A stretch of DNA of 32,974 nucleotides from Aquificales bacterium (GCA_015487615.1 WFPJ01000135.1:1-32974), one strand, 5' to 3'. Shown: positions 8,567-19,900, counted from the stretch's first letter. The notes: generated by a model not told the origin, from the sequence alone. Program-made: numbers and translations.

Positions 8567-9187
8567 ATGGTGGAAATACTATCTATAGTAAGGAAAGAAA
8601 TGGCAATCCATCTGAAGGATAAACTTTATGAGAAAGATATATATTTCCACTTCTGGCATGTAAAGGGAAGAGGAAAAGAAGGAGGACTTAAATATAGGGG
8701 ATTTTTAAGAGAAAAAACAGCAATGGTTTTCTTACCGAAGGTAGCCTTTTCCATATTCACTGATGAAGAAAAAAAAGAGGAAATTATAAACACAATTATT
8801 GAAACCGTTCATACAGGTAGCTACGGAGACGGGAAGATATTTGTTTTCAATAAGAAGGAGGGTGCAAATATGAAAATGATAAAGGCAATAATAAGACCAG
8901 AAAAGCTTTACGATCTTATATCCGCACTTGAGAAAGCAGGCTTTAAAGCATTAACTACTTGGGATGTAATAGGACGCGGTAAAGAGGGAGGAGTACAGGT
9001 AGGAGAAAGAAGCTACAACGAGCTTGTGAAGACAATGGTACTGATCGGGGTTGAAGACAAAGACAAAGACAAAGTTGTAGATGTAATTACAAAAGTGTGT
9101 AACACAGGTGTTTATGGAGACGGAAAGATTTTCGTGTGTGATATCTCAGAGGTATGGACCATAAGGACCAAGAGGAGGGAGCTCTGA
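8567..9187 (+). CDS. Tandem PII-domain nitrogen regulatory protein (NifI2-like + NifI1-like fusion)
   Basis: Two PII units: GRGKEGGLKYRG...FLPKV...TGSYGDGKIFV and MKMIKAIIRPEKLYDLISALEKAGF...GRGKEGGVQVG...NTGVYGDGKIFVCDISEVWTIRT. Confidence 0.88.
   Translation: MVEILSIVRKEMAIHLKDKLYEKDIYFHFWHVKGRGKEGGLKYRGFLREKTAMVFLPKVAFSIFTDEEKKEEIINTIIETVHTGSYGDGKIFVFNKKEGANMKMIKAIIRPEKLYDLISALEKAGFKALTTWDVIGRGKEGGVQVGERSYNELVKTMVLIGVEDKDKDKVVDVITKVCNTGVYGDGKIFVCDISEVWTIRTKRREL
8855..8872 (+). promoter_or_regulatory. Internal Shine-Dalgarno and start codon inside the tandem PII ORF
   Basis: AAGGAGG at 8855-8861, 8-nt spacer, in-frame ATG at 8870-8872 exactly at the start of the second PII domain (MKMIKAIIRPEK). 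Confidence 0.65.
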
Positions 9188-10608
9188 TGGTAAGTGAGAT
9201 AATATCCGCAGTCAAAAAGGGGAATCCAAAAGCACTCTTTGCCTCCTTCATTTACTTTGACCATTCCTTCAGTATATGGTTGCTACTAGGTGCATTAGGA
9301 CCTTTTATAGCGGAGTACTTTAATCTGTCAGGAGCCCAAAAGGGATTTATGGTTGCTATACCTGTTATATCCGCTGCTATCTTCAGGATAAATTTTGGCC
9401 ACATGTTTCAGTACATAAACGGGAAGTATATAGCCGTAGGGGGGATATTACTTTCCTCTGTACCTCACATATACATGTTGATTAAGGGATTCAACATAAC
9501 TTACGAAGATCTTCTTTGGATGGGTGTATTCTTGGGAGTAGCAGGTGCGAGCTTTGCCATAGCCCTTCCCATGGCGGGAAGTAATTATCCTAAAGAAGTT
9601 CAAGGACTCGTACTCGGGCTTGCTGCAGCAGGTAACATAGGTGCAGTGCTTGACGGTATTCTCTTTCCTCCCATAGCAAAGGCAATAGGATGGCAATATA
9701 CCTTTGTAATATCCATACTGCTTCTTCTCATAGCCTTAATTTTTGTAATCTTGTGGGCGGAAGACAAAACACCCAAGAACGAAGGAAACAAAATTTACCC
9801 CGTTTTAGCATTCTTTTCAACCTTAGGCTTTATGGTCTTACTCGCTATAGGATTCCAAAAGGAGTGGTTCGGAGTAGGAGGTAATATAGGCAAACTACTT
9901 ATTCCGATCCTTGGATCCATATTCGGTATCCTCTTTATGCCTCTTGCCTTCAAAAAAGTTTTCCTTGAAAGGGATACATGGGTGCTTATGCTTGCCTATT
10001 CAATAACCTTTGGCGGATTCGTTGGCATGTCATCTTATATAGCCATGCTTCTTAGAGATGTTTATACAATCTCAAAGGTTGAAGCTGGAATACTTATGTC
10101 CGTCTTCGCCTTTACCGGCGCCATGATAAGACCACTCGGGGGATACATAGCGGACAAGATAAGCGGTGCAACAGCCCTAATATTTTTCCTTGGGGGTATA
10201 TCACTAATAAACTTTATATTTTTCCTTATAACACCACCCCTCATTTTGGGAATATTACTTTTCCTTTTACTGTATACCTTCTACGGTCTAGGCAACGGTG
10301 CGGTGTTTCAGCTTGTACCTCACAGATGGCCTCATCAGACTGGTCTTATGACAGGAATTATAGGAGCTGCGGGAGGTATAGGCGGTTTTTATCTGCCCAC
10401 AGTAAATGGTATAGTCTTTGAGGCAACAGGTAGCTACAATCTTGCATTTGCCCTGTTCGGCGTCATAGGAATATTGTGCTTAGTATTTGTTAAGATGTTG
10501 CATGCAAAGTGGATGGAGTGGGCTTATGTCAGATACGATTATGAAAAGGATCAACTTGTAGGCATAGATCCAAAGAGTGGGAGGGTGTTGATGGAAATAG
10601 GAGATTAG
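9187..10608 (+). CDS. nasA: MFS nitrate/nitrite transporter (NarK/NasA family)
   Basis: Twelve-ish hydrophobic segments; FGHMFQYINGKYIAVGGILLSS, GAAGGIGGFYLP NNP-family signatures. The start at 9187 overlaps the PII stop (TGATG) and follows GAGGAGGGAGCTCTG; the ORF-track start is 9154. Confidence 0.88.
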   Translation: MVSEIISAVKKGNPKALFASFIYFDHSFSIWLLLGALGPFIAEYFNLSGAQKGFMVAIPVISAAIFRINFGHMFQYINGKYIAVGGILLSSVPHIYMLIKGFNITYEDLLWMGVFLGVAGASFAIALPMAGSNYPKEVQGLVLGLAAAGNIGAVLDGILFPPIAKAIGWQYTFVISILLLLIALIFVILWAEDKTPKNEGNKIYPVLAFFSTLGFMVLLAIGFQKEWFGVGGNIGKLLIPILGSIFGILFMPLAFKKVFLERDTWVLMLAYSITFGGFVGMSSYIAMLLRDVYTISKVEAGILMSVFAFTGAMIRPLGGYIADKISGATALIFFLGGISLINFIFFLITPPLILGILLFLLLYTFYGLGNGAVFQLVPHRWPHQTGLMTGIIGAAGGIGGFYLPTVNGIVFEATGSYNLAFALFGVIGILCLVFVKMLHAKWMEWAYVRYDYEKDQLVGIDPKSGRVLMEIGD

Positions 10609-10611
10609 GAT

Positions 10612-12588
10612 ATGGAATTTCAATGTCCCTACTGCGGAGTAGGTTGCGGATTGTATATAGATGAAAAGGGTAAAGTTAAAGGAAATCCTGAACACCCAGC
10701 AAATAGAGGCGATATTTGTAAAAAGCCTCTCTATCTTCCCAAGATATATGACAAGGATAGAATACTTAAACCGTATATAAGACAAGGAAAAGAATTGTAT
10801 GAAAGTAATTGGGAAGAAGTTTATGAAATTATCATAAATAAGCTAATTAGTTTATCACCTGATGAAATGTACTTCTATATCTCCGGTCAACTTATGACCG
10901 AAGAATCTTACATCATTAATAAATTTGTTAAGGGATTTTTAAAAACGAACAACATAGACTCAAACTCAAGACTATGCATGGCTTCAGCGGTTACCGCCTA
11001 TAAACTTGCCTTCGGATCAGACGGTGTACCCTGCTGTTATGAAGATATAGACGATGCGGACACTTTTATATTTATAGGTTCAAATGCAGCAATTTCTCAT
11101 CCTGTTCTATTCAAAAGGGTTTTAAACAGAAGAAGAAAGGAAGAAAAAGCCCTCATAGTTACAATAGATCCTTATGAAACGGAAACAGCGAGAAAAAGCG
11201 ATATATACATACAAATAAGAGCTGGGACTGATACAGCCCTTTTGAACTCAGTGCTATATATACTTTACGAAAAAGGTTGGATTGACTACGAATTCGTATT
11301 TAAATACACGGAAGGCTTTGAAGAAGCCATAGAAGAAGCAAAGAAATTTCCACCTGATGTTGCAAGTGAAATATGTGATATTGAAGTCTCTGATATATAT
11401 CTGCTTGCAAATATCTTTCGTAAAAGCAGAAAACTTATTTCCTTCTGGTGTCAAGGTCTTAATCAATCGGTAAATGCTGTTATGAAGAACTTAGCTCTCA
11501 TAAATCTGCACTTGGCAACAGGAAGATTGAACGGAAAGGGATGCCCCTTTTCACTTACTGGACAGCCCAATGCAATGGGAGGCAGGGAAGTAGGCTATCT
11601 TTCCAACGGACTTCCTGGATATAGGGATGTAAGAAATGAAGAAGATAGAAAGTTTATAGAAAACTTCTGGGGAGTAAGCGGTATAAAAGAAAAACCTGGA
11701 CCAACAATCACGGAAGCAATTGATCTTATACTAGAAGGTAAGATAAAGTTCCTTTGGGTCGTATGTACAAATCCCGCTGTATCTTTGCCCAATTTGAACA
11801 AGGTACATAGGGCATTAGATAGAGTATTTCTTGTTGTTCAAGACGCTTATTGGAATGATACAACCGAGTTTGCGGATATTATACTTCCCGCTAGTACCTT
11901 AGGTGAAAAGGAAGGTACAATGACTGGATCGGATAGGACCTTAACTTTCTGCGGTAAATTCAGGAAAGCACCGGGTGTTGCAAAACCAGACTGGCTTATA
12001 TTCAAAGAGCTGGCTATTAAAATGGGATTCCTAGCTTTTGACTATGAATCGGTAGAGGATATATTCAATGAATTCAAAAAAACCACAAAGGGAAGGTTGT
12101 GTGATATATCTTCCTTGAATTATGAAAGTTTACCCGCAAGGTGGGGAAGAAGATGGTTATATGAAGATCTAAAATTCCCCACCGACTCCGGTAAGGCTAA
12201 ATTCCATCCTGTTACACTTCATATACCCAAGGAAAACGGAAGATTTATAATGATAACGGGAAGATTAAAAAATCAATGGCATACCATGACAAAAACGGGT
12301 AAGTCACAAGAACTTTTGAAAGGTGAGGTTCCTCCCTTTATAATAATGAATCCCGAAGATGCAAAAGAGCTCAATATACAAGAAGGTGATAAAGTGACCA
12401 TAGTATCGGACAGGGGAAATACGGAAAGGATAGTAAGATACGGAAATGTAAAAAGAGGACACATATTTGCCCCCTTCGGATATCCTGCAGAATTCGGCAA
12501 TCCCGTTAACGTACTTGTAAGCGACAGGGTTGACCCCTTGTCAAAAGAGCCTGATCTTAAATATACGGGAGTTGATATCATAAAATAG
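10612..12588 (+). CDS. narB: Assimilatory nitrate reductase catalytic subunit-like molybdopterin oxidoreductase (NarB/NasA type)
   Basis: CPYCGVGCGLYI...GDICKKP [4Fe-4S] motif; LCMASAVTAYKLAFGSDGVPCCYED; TGQPNAMGGREVGYLSNGLPGYR; directly downstream of the nitrate transporter. Confidence 0.85.
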   Translation: MEFQCPYCGVGCGLYIDEKGKVKGNPEHPANRGDICKKPLYLPKIYDKDRILKPYIRQGKELYESNWEEVYEIIINKLISLSPDEMYFYISGQLMTEESYIINKFVKGFLKTNNIDSNSRLCMASAVTAYKLAFGSDGVPCCYEDIDDADTFIFIGSNAAISHPVLFKRVLNRRRKEEKALIVTIDPYETETARKSDIYIQIRAGTDTALLNSVLYILYEKGWIDYEFVFKYTEGFEEAIEEAKKFPPDVASEICDIEVSDIYLLANIFRKSRKLISFWCQGLNQSVNAVMKNLALINLHLATGRLNGKGCPFSLTGQPNAMGGREVGYLSNGLPGYRDVRNEEDRKFIENFWGVSGIKEKPGPTITEAIDLILEGKIKFLWVVCTNPAVSLPNLNKVHRALDRVFLVVQDAYWNDTTEFADIILPASTLGEKEGTMTGSDRTLTFCGKFRKAPGVAKPDWLIFKELAIKMGFLAFDYESVEDIFNEFKKTTKGRLCDISSLNYESLPARWGRRWLYEDLKFPTDSGKAKFHPVTLHIPKENGRFIMITGRLKNQWHTMTKTGKSQELLKGEVPPFIIMNPEDAKELNIQEGDKVTIVSDRGNTERIVRYGNVKRGHIFAPFGYPAEFGNPVNVLVSDRVDPLSKEPDLKYTGVDIIK

Positions 12589-12595
12589 AAGGACT

Positions 12596-13270
12596 ATGTT
12601 TGGAATTAATATTCAAGAAGCAATACTTACAATACCTGCCCTTATGATAGCGGTAATTCTGCATGAGGTAGCCCATGGATGGGTAGCATATAAGATGGGA
12701 GACCCAACCGCAAAGCTTTCTGGAAGGATAACCCTTAACCCTATACCTCATATTGATCCATTGGGAACAATCATCCTACCTGGTTTATTTATCCTCATAA
12801 ACTCCCCTATTCTCTTCGGATGGGCGAAACCAGTTCCCATAAATCCTATGAACTTTAAAGACCTTAGGCGGGGAACATTCTTTGTATCAATAGCAGGCGT
12901 CGTTACAAATATATTTTTGGCGGTTATTTTCGGGGCGCTTTATAGGATAATAACGGGGATGATTTACTCCGCGGATGCGAATATAGCCCATAGCTTACTT
13001 ATACCCCTCGCAATATTTTGTGCAAAGTCAGTTCTTATAAACCTTATCCTAGCACTCTTTAACATAATACCCATACCTCCACTGGACGGAAGCAGGGCGT
13101 TAATGAGTTTTCTATCGCTAAAATATTGGGAAGCCTTTTACAGAATGGAGATGTACGGGTTCCTAATAATAAGCATACTCCTTTTTACTGGAATACTCGG
13201 AAAGATAATATATCCTCCACTTGTATTTTTATATGATCTTATTCTTGGAAAAAGTTTATTTTTACTTTAA
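12596..13270 (+). CDS. Site-2 protease family (M50) membrane metalloprotease
   Basis: VILHEVAHGWVAYKMGDPTA (HExxH) and NIIPIPPLDGSRAL (NxxPxxxLDG). Confidence 0.92.
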   Translation: MFGINIQEAILTIPALMIAVILHEVAHGWVAYKMGDPTAKLSGRITLNPIPHIDPLGTIILPGLFILINSPILFGWAKPVPINPMNFKDLRRGTFFVSIAGVVTNIFLAVIFGALYRIITGMIYSADANIAHSLLIPLAIFCAKSVLINLILALFNIIPIPPLDGSRALMSFLSLKYWEAFYRMEMYGFLIISILLFTGILGKIIYPPLVFLYDLILGKSLFLL

Positions 13271-13282
13271 TATTATTGTGTA

Positions 13283-14653
13283 ATGAGGGCTATTTTTGAT
13301 AAAAGACTTATTGAAAAATACGATAAAGCAGGTCCAAGGTACACAAGCTATCCCCCCGCAACCGAATTTACGGAAGAGGTAACCTACGAAGATTACGAAG
13401 TTAAACTTAAAGAGAGTAATGAGAGGAAAACGCCCTTATCACTTTACTTCCATATACCTTTTTGTGAAAGTGCATGTTGGTTCTGCGGATGTAATGTGAT
13501 AATATCCCACAGGAAGGATGTAACAAGACCCTACCTTGAATTCATGTACAAAGAAATGGACATGCTTTCGGAAATAATAGATACCTCAAGAAAGGTTATA
13601 CAGCTACACTGGGGAGGAGGTACACCCAACTTCTTAAGTAACGAAGAGATAAGGGAACTTATGGGAGAGATCAAGAAAAGATTTAACATTGATCCGGATG
13701 GAGAGATAAGCATAGAGATAGATCCCAGATATCTAAGCGAAGGTCAGCTTGAAACCATAAGGGAAGTTGGATTTAACCGCATAAGCATGGGTGTTCAGGA
13801 CTTTGATGAGGAAGTACAAAAGGCTATAAACAGAATTCAAACGGAAGAATTAATGAAAGAGGTTATGGCAAAGCTCAGGGATCTCGGATTCTCAAGCATA
13901 AATATAGATCTCGTATACGGACTGCCTTACCAAACCTATGAAAAATTTGAAAAAACCATAGATAAAACTATTGAACTTTCACCTGACAGAGTAGCCGTAT
14001 TCAACTTTGCCTATGTACCTTGGCTAAAACCTCTTCAAAGGAAACTTGATCCCTCAACCTTGCCCCCTCCAGAAGAGAAGCTGAAGATATTAGAAATGAC
14101 TGTAGAAAAATTTCAGGATGCAGGTTATGTGTTCATAGGTATGGATCATTTCGCAAAGCCCGAAGATGAGCTTAGCATAGCCCAAAGGAAGGGCGAACTC
14201 TGGAGAAACTTCCAAGGTTACACGACAAAGAAAGGAGTTGAGCTAATAGGTATAGGAGCCACATCCATAGGAATGCTTTACGATGCCTACTTCCAAAACT
14301 ACAAAACAACACGGGCTTATTATAATGCCCTAAGGGAAGATCGCCTTCCCATTATGAGGGGTTACATACTCAATGAAGATGATATTATAAGAAGGGAAGT
14401 TATTATGGATCTTATGTGTAACCTTGGAGTTAGGTTCAAAAAGATTGAAGATATGTTCGGTATAAAATTTAAAGATTATTTTGAGAGGGAAATAAACGAA
14501 CTTGGGGAGATGGAAAGGGACGGTCTTATTAAAATTAGTGATGAATCTATTGATGTATTACCCCTGGGAAGATTGCTTATAAGGAATGTAGCAATGATAT
14601 TTGATGTACATACTAGAAACAAAAAAGAAGCAAGATTTTCAAGAACAATATGA
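13283..14653 (+). CDS. hemN: Oxygen-independent coproporphyrinogen III dehydrogenase (radical SAM)
   Basis: [19 protein letters not shown] (CxxxCxxC plus FCGC), [24 protein letters not shown]. Confidence 0.95.
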   Translation: MRAIFDKRLIEKYDKAGPRYTSYPPATEFTEEVTYEDYEVKLKESNERKTPLSLYFHIPFCESACWFCGCNVIISHRKDVTRPYLEFMYKEMDMLSEIIDTSRKVIQLHWGGGTPNFLSNEEIRELMGEIKKRFNIDPDGEISIEIDPRYLSEGQLETIREVGFNRISMGVQDFDEEVQKAINRIQTEELMKEVMAKLRDLGFSSINIDLVYGLPYQTYEKFEKTIDKTIELSPDRVAVFNFAYVPWLKPLQRKLDPSTLPPPEEKLKILEMTVEKFQDAGYVFIGMDHFAKPEDELSIAQRKGELWRNFQGYTTKKGVELIGIGATSIGMLYDAYFQNYKTTRAYYNALREDRLPIMRGYILNEDDIIRREVIMDLMCNLGVRFKKIEDMFGIKFKDYFEREINELGEMERDGLIKISDESIDVLPLGRLLIRNVAMIFDVHTRNKKEARFSRTI

Positions 14654-15579
14654 AAGAAGAAAAAACCCCCCTCCTTTCCGTAAAAGGAGTCACAAAAGTA
14701 TTTCATAACAGAAGGGGTATATTTAAAAAGGAAGAGATATACGCCCTTAAAGATATAAACCTTGAAATTTATGAAGGAGAAATTCTCGGATTGGTGGGAG
14801 AGTCCGGATCGGGTAAAACGACCCTAGGCAGAACAATCCTAAGACTTTACCATCCAGAAAGGGGAGAGATATATCTTAAAGGAAAAGATATATTCTCAAT
14901 GGGAAAAGAGTTTTGCAAAAGGGTCTCTGTAATATTCCAGGATCCGAGGACGTCTTTGAATCCCCGTATGACCATTAAAGAGATCATTGAAGAACCTCTT
15001 AAAATACACGGGTATGACAGAAGGGAAGAGAGGGTAAAGGAAGCCTTGGAGATGGTCAAATTGCCTATAAGTTTTATGAATAAAAAGCCAGAAGAACTCT
15101 CCGGTGGTCAGAGGCAGAGGGTTGCCATTGCAAGGGCTATAGTTCTTCAACCCGATCTTATAATAGCTGATGAACCCACTTCCTCACTTGATGTTGCTAC
15201 ACAGATTGAAATAATAAATCTGATAAAAAGTTTGAAAGAGAAGGGTATATCCTTCCTATTTATAACCCATGATCTGAGAACAGTGAGGAACATAAGCGAC
15301 AGGATTGCTGTCCTTTACCATGGTACAATCATGGAAATAGGTAGAACAAATGAAATCTTTGAAAACCCTCTTCACCCTTATACCAAATACTTACTTTCAA
15401 GTCTTCCTGTTTCACACCCCTCCAAAAGGGGTGAGGTTGAATCCGTTGAGGTTGAAGACAGGATACCAGAAAAAGGGTGTCCTTTCTACTACAAGTGCTT
15501 GTTAAAGGTAGAGGAATGTTCAAAAACAGTTAGGAGGAAAAACATAAATGGAAGATATGTGGTCTGCAATCTCTACTGA
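14650..15579 (+). CDS. Oligopeptide/dipeptide-type ABC transporter ATP-binding protein
   Basis: Walker [12 protein letters not shown], signature [14 protein letters not shown], Walker [13 protein letters not shown], and Opp-type C-terminal tail [12 protein letters not shown]...GCPFYYKC. Confidence 0.9.
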   Translation: MKEEKTPLLSVKGVTKVFHNRRGIFKKEEIYALKDINLEIYEGEILGLVGESGSGKTTLGRTILRLYHPERGEIYLKGKDIFSMGKEFCKRVSVIFQDPRTSLNPRMTIKEIIEEPLKIHGYDRREERVKEALEMVKLPISFMNKKPEELSGGQRQRVAIARAIVLQPDLIIADEPTSSLDVATQIEIINLIKSLKEKGISFLFITHDLRTVRNISDRIAVLYHGTIMEIGRTNEIFENPLHPYTKYLLSSLPVSHPSKRGEVESVEVEDRIPEKGCPFYYKCLLKVEECSKTVRRKNINGRYVVCNLY

Positions 15580-16831
15580 AGTTACAGTCATATTATTCCT
15601 GCTTATCATGTCTGGTATATTCTCATCCTCTGAAGTAGTTTTCTTTAGCATAAGCAAACCCTATATGATGCGATTTTCAAATCACAGATTTTTCAATATA
15701 CTTATGAAAATACTTCAAAAGCCTAAGGAAATATTAATAACCATATTGATAGGAAATGAAATAGTAAATATATTGTTATCTTCTTATGGGGCAAAAGTAT
15801 TTACAGATCATTTTGGTAGTGTTGGAGCTTTTATATCCGCCTTTCTAATATCATTTCTGATATTTATATTCGGCGAAACCATACCTAAAAGTCTCGTTCT
15901 GTTTTCCGTTGATCGTCTGTCTCTTTTCTACGCACCCTTGTTTTATCCCATTCATATTCTGCTAACACCTTTAAGATATCTTCTTGTTTTACCCGCAAAA
16001 GGTATACTTAAAATGTTTAACATTGAAATTAAAGAAGAGAAGTTCATCCTTTCAGAGGAAAAAATCATAGATATGATGGAAGCGGGACTTGAAACAGGAG
16101 AATTTTCCACGGAAGAAAAGGATATGGTTGAAAAGGTTCTTAAAATGGAAGATACACTCGTAAGGGAAATAATGACCTCAAAACCAGATATATTTGCATT
16201 GCCAGAAGATAAAAAAATAAGGGAAGTTATAGACATAATACTTGAAAAGGGACACAGTAAAATACCTGTTTATAAGGAAAATCCTGATAATATAACCGGA
16301 TTTGTTTATGTAAAGGACTGGTTACCTCTTGAAGAAAACCTTGATAAAAAGCTTTCAGATTTTAAAAAAGAAGTTATATATGTGCCAGAAATAATGCCCG
16401 TTAGTAAACTGTTACAGGAGCTTAAAAGCAGTAAAACACAGGTAGCCATAGTTGTTGATGAGCACGGTGCGGTTTCCGGAATGATAACCCTATATGATAT
16501 ACTTGAGTGGTTAGTGGGCAATGTTCCAACGGAGTGGGAGGATTCTCAGGAAATCGTTAAACTTTCCGCAAACATGTACAGGGTTGACGGATCCGCGAGT
16601 ATAGAAGAGGTTGCCAAAGAGCTCGGTTTTGAACTACCAGAGGACTACGACTATGATACAATAAGTGGCTTCGTAATGGCAAATCTGGGTAAAGTACCAG
16701 AAGAGGGGGATTCATTAACATACGGCAATTTTAAGTTCATAGTAAATGAAATGGAAGGAAACAGGGTTAAAGAGGTGATAGTAAAGGTCCCTGTTAACAG
16801 CCAAAATGAAAAGGAAACCACCGCAAAATAA
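15548..16831 (+). CDS. CNNM-CBS-CorC/HlyC-type membrane protein (putative ion transporter)
   Basis: N-terminal CNNM-like TM domain (FSSSEVVFFSISKP, GNEIVNILLSSYGAKVF, FGETIPKSLVL), CBS pair, C-terminal CorC_HlyC domain (YRVDGSASIEEVAKELGFELPE). Alternative start at 15557. Confidence 0.88.
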   Translation: MEDMWSAISTEVTVILFLLIMSGIFSSSEVVFFSISKPYMMRFSNHRFFNILMKILQKPKEILITILIGNEIVNILLSSYGAKVFTDHFGSVGAFISAFLISFLIFIFGETIPKSLVLFSVDRLSLFYAPLFYPIHILLTPLRYLLVLPAKGILKMFNIEIKEEKFILSEEKIIDMMEAGLETGEFSTEEKDMVEKVLKMEDTLVREIMTSKPDIFALPEDKKIREVIDIILEKGHSKIPVYKENPDNITGFVYVKDWLPLEENLDKKLSDFKKEVIYVPEIMPVSKLLQELKSSKTQVAIVVDEHGAVSGMITLYDILEWLVGNVPTEWEDSQEIVKLSANMYRVDGSASIEEVAKELGFELPEDYDYDTISGFVMANLGKVPEEGDSLTYGNFKFIVNEMEGNRVKEVIVKVPVNSQNEKETTAK

Positions 16832-16932
16832 ATCATGAGGTGATAAACTTACAAATCATATTGCTTATACGAATACTGTTAATGACTTCTGATATAACCC
16901 TGGGTACCTCCACACCCCTATAGTTACTTTCT

Positions 16933-19900
16933 ATGGCGGTAAAGGATTTTGTACATTTACACCTACACACCCAGTACTCACTTCTTGACGGAGCAATAAA
17001 GATAGATGATTTAGTAAAGAAAGCCAAGGAGCTGGGATTTAAGGCTATAGCAATGACAGATCATGGAAATCTGTTCGGAGCAATTGATTTTTATAAAAAG
17101 CTTAAAGGGGAAGGAATAAAACCTCTTATAGGAATGGAAGCCTATTTTACAACGGGTTCAAGATTTGACAGAAGACAGAAGGGAACAGAAGATAACATAA
17201 CCGACAGATATAACCATCACCTTATCCTAATAGCAAAGGATTCAGAGGGATTGAAAAACCTCATGAAACTTTCAAGCCTATCTTATAAGGAAGGTTTCTA
17301 CTACAAACCTAGAATAGATTATGAACTTCTTCAAAAGTACGGAAAGGGATTGATAGCCCTAACCGCATGTATAAAGGGTGTTCCCACCTACTTTGCATCA
17401 AGGGGAGAGGAAGAAAAGGCAAAAGAATGGGTTGGAAAACTTAAGGATGTATTCGGCGAAGATTTATATCTTGAAATTCAAAAGAATGAACTTGAAGAAC
17501 AGGAAAGGGCTAATAAAATACTACTTGATATAAGTAAAAGGTACGGAGTTAAGCCCGTAGTTACCAACGACTGTCACTATCTTAACCCTTCCGACAGGGA
17601 AGCACATACCATACTTATGGCTATACAAATGAAGAAGAAAATCTATGAAATTGAATCAGAAGGTATAAAGTGTGCAAACGAAGGCTTACATTTTGCATCA
17701 CCTCAGGAGATGTGGAAGAAATTTGAAAATCTATTTGAGGGGTGGGAAGAGGCACTTATTAATACGGTTGAAATAGCGGAAAAGGTTGCGGACAAGCTTG
17801 ATATATTTGAGAACACGGATTATCTATTTCCCGTATATGAAACACCCCCAGATAAAAGCCTTCAGGACCTACTCAGAGAAATGGCTATTGAAGGTTTAAA
17901 GAGGAGAATAGAAAAAGGACAGGCAAAAAATACAAAGGAATACTGGGATAGGCTTGAATATGAACTTGAAGTCATAAATAAAATGGGCTTTGCAGGATAC
18001 TTTCTTATAGTTCAAGACTTTATAAACTGGGCAAAGCGTAAGAATATACCCGTAGGTCCAGGAAGGGGAAGCGCCGCTGGTTCCCTTATAGCCTATGCCC
18101 TCGGTATAACCGATGTAGATCCTATAAAACACGGTCTCCTATTTGAAAGATTTTTAAATCCCGAAAGGGTGTCCATGCCCGACATTGATGTTGACTTCTG
18201 CATGGACAGAAGGGATCAGGTTATAGAGTATGTAAAAAAGAAATACGGAGAAGAAAATGTAGCCCAGATAATTACCTACAACGTAATGAAGGCAAAACAA
18301 ACCCTCAGGGATGTAGCAAGGGCAATGGGAATACCTACCAATCTTGCGGACACCCTCGCCAAGCTTATACCTCAAGGGGATGTTCAGGGAACATGGTTGT
18401 CCCTTGAAGAGATGTATAAGGTACCCCTTGAAGAGCTAAGAAGAAAGTACGGATATCACAGGATTGATATAGAGGAAAATGTAACAAAATTCAGAAAATA
18501 CTGTGAAGAAGATCCACAGATAGACAGGCTTGTAAGGATATCACTTAAATTGGAAGGGCTTACTAGACACACATCCATCCACGCCGCGGGTGTGGTTATA
18601 TCTCCCTATCCACTGAGCGAACTCATCCCCCTCTACTACGATAGAAGTCAACAGCTGGCAACCCAGTTTGATATGACAAAGTTGGAAGAGATAGGCCTTA
18701 TAAAGATGGATTTCCTCGGACTTAAAACCCTAACAGAACTTGATCACATGAGAATACTTGTAAAAGAAAGATACGGTAAGGATATAGACTATCTGAGCTT
18801 ACCCCTTGATATACCCAAGGTTTACGAAATGCTCCAAGAGGGGAATACTGTGGGGGTGTTCCAGTTAGAAAGCAAAGGTATGAGGGATCTCTTAAGAAAG
18901 TTAAAACCCGATAAATTTGACGATATAGTGGCAGCTCTTGCCCTCTACAGACCAGGACCCTTAAAAAGCGGTCTTGTAGATAAATATATTAATCGTAAAC
19001 ACGGTAAAGAACCCGTTGAATATCCCTTTCCAGAACTTGAACCCGTTTTAAAAGAAACCTACGGAATAATCCTATATCAGGAACAGGTTATGAAAATATC
19101 CCAGATACTTTCCGGATTCTCCGCGGGAAAAGCGGACAATCTAAGAAAGGCTATAGGTAAAAAGAAGGCGGATCTAATGGCTGAGCTTAAAGATGAGTTC
19201 ATAAAGGGTGCTGTTGAAAGGGGATTTCCGGAAGATAAGGTAACAAAGTTGTGGAATGAGATAGAAGAATTCGCTTCATATTCTTTTAATAAATCGCACT
19301 CTGTCGCTTACGGTTACCTTTCCTATTGGACCGCATATATGAAAAGCCATTACAGGGATATCTTTTTTGTAGTAAAACTTTCAATGGAAAAATCTGATAA
19401 AAAATTCCTCAATCTTATAAAGGAAGCAAAGATAGAAGGTATAGAGATATTAAAACCGGATATAAACAAAAGTGATGTAGATTTTAAAATTGAGGATGAG
19501 GGTAAGATAAGATTCGGTCTATCCAGGATAAAAGGAGTAGGGGAAGAGGCGGTGCAGTCAATTATAGAAACAAGAAAGAGGGGTCTGTTCAAAGGAATTA
19601 CAGACTTTATATCACGAGTTGACAGCAGAAAGGTAAATAAAAAGGTTATTGAATCACTCATAAAGGCAGGAGCATTTGATTTTACGGGTGAGAAAAGGTC
19701 AGAGCTTTTGGAAAAGCTTGAAAAGGCAGGCAAAAATATGATTATGCTAAACCAAAATTCCCTATTCGGAGAAAGAGAAAAAAAGGACAACAAAAAAGAT
19801 ATAGATGTACTTAAGCTTGAAAAGGATGTTATAGGTTTTTATATATCAGGACACCCTATGGACAGATACGAGCACATACTTAAAGGTAAGATAGAAAATA

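Noticed and set aside
9154-9186. Upstream start of the nitrate transporter (MDHKDQEEGAL)
   Set aside because: It lies inside the end of the PII coding region; the TGATG junction with a good SD at 9187 is a better start.
12273-12581. 102-aa minus-strand ORF opposite the narB 3' end
   Set aside because: Antisense shadow of a conserved molybdopterin-binding C-terminal domain; no independent support.
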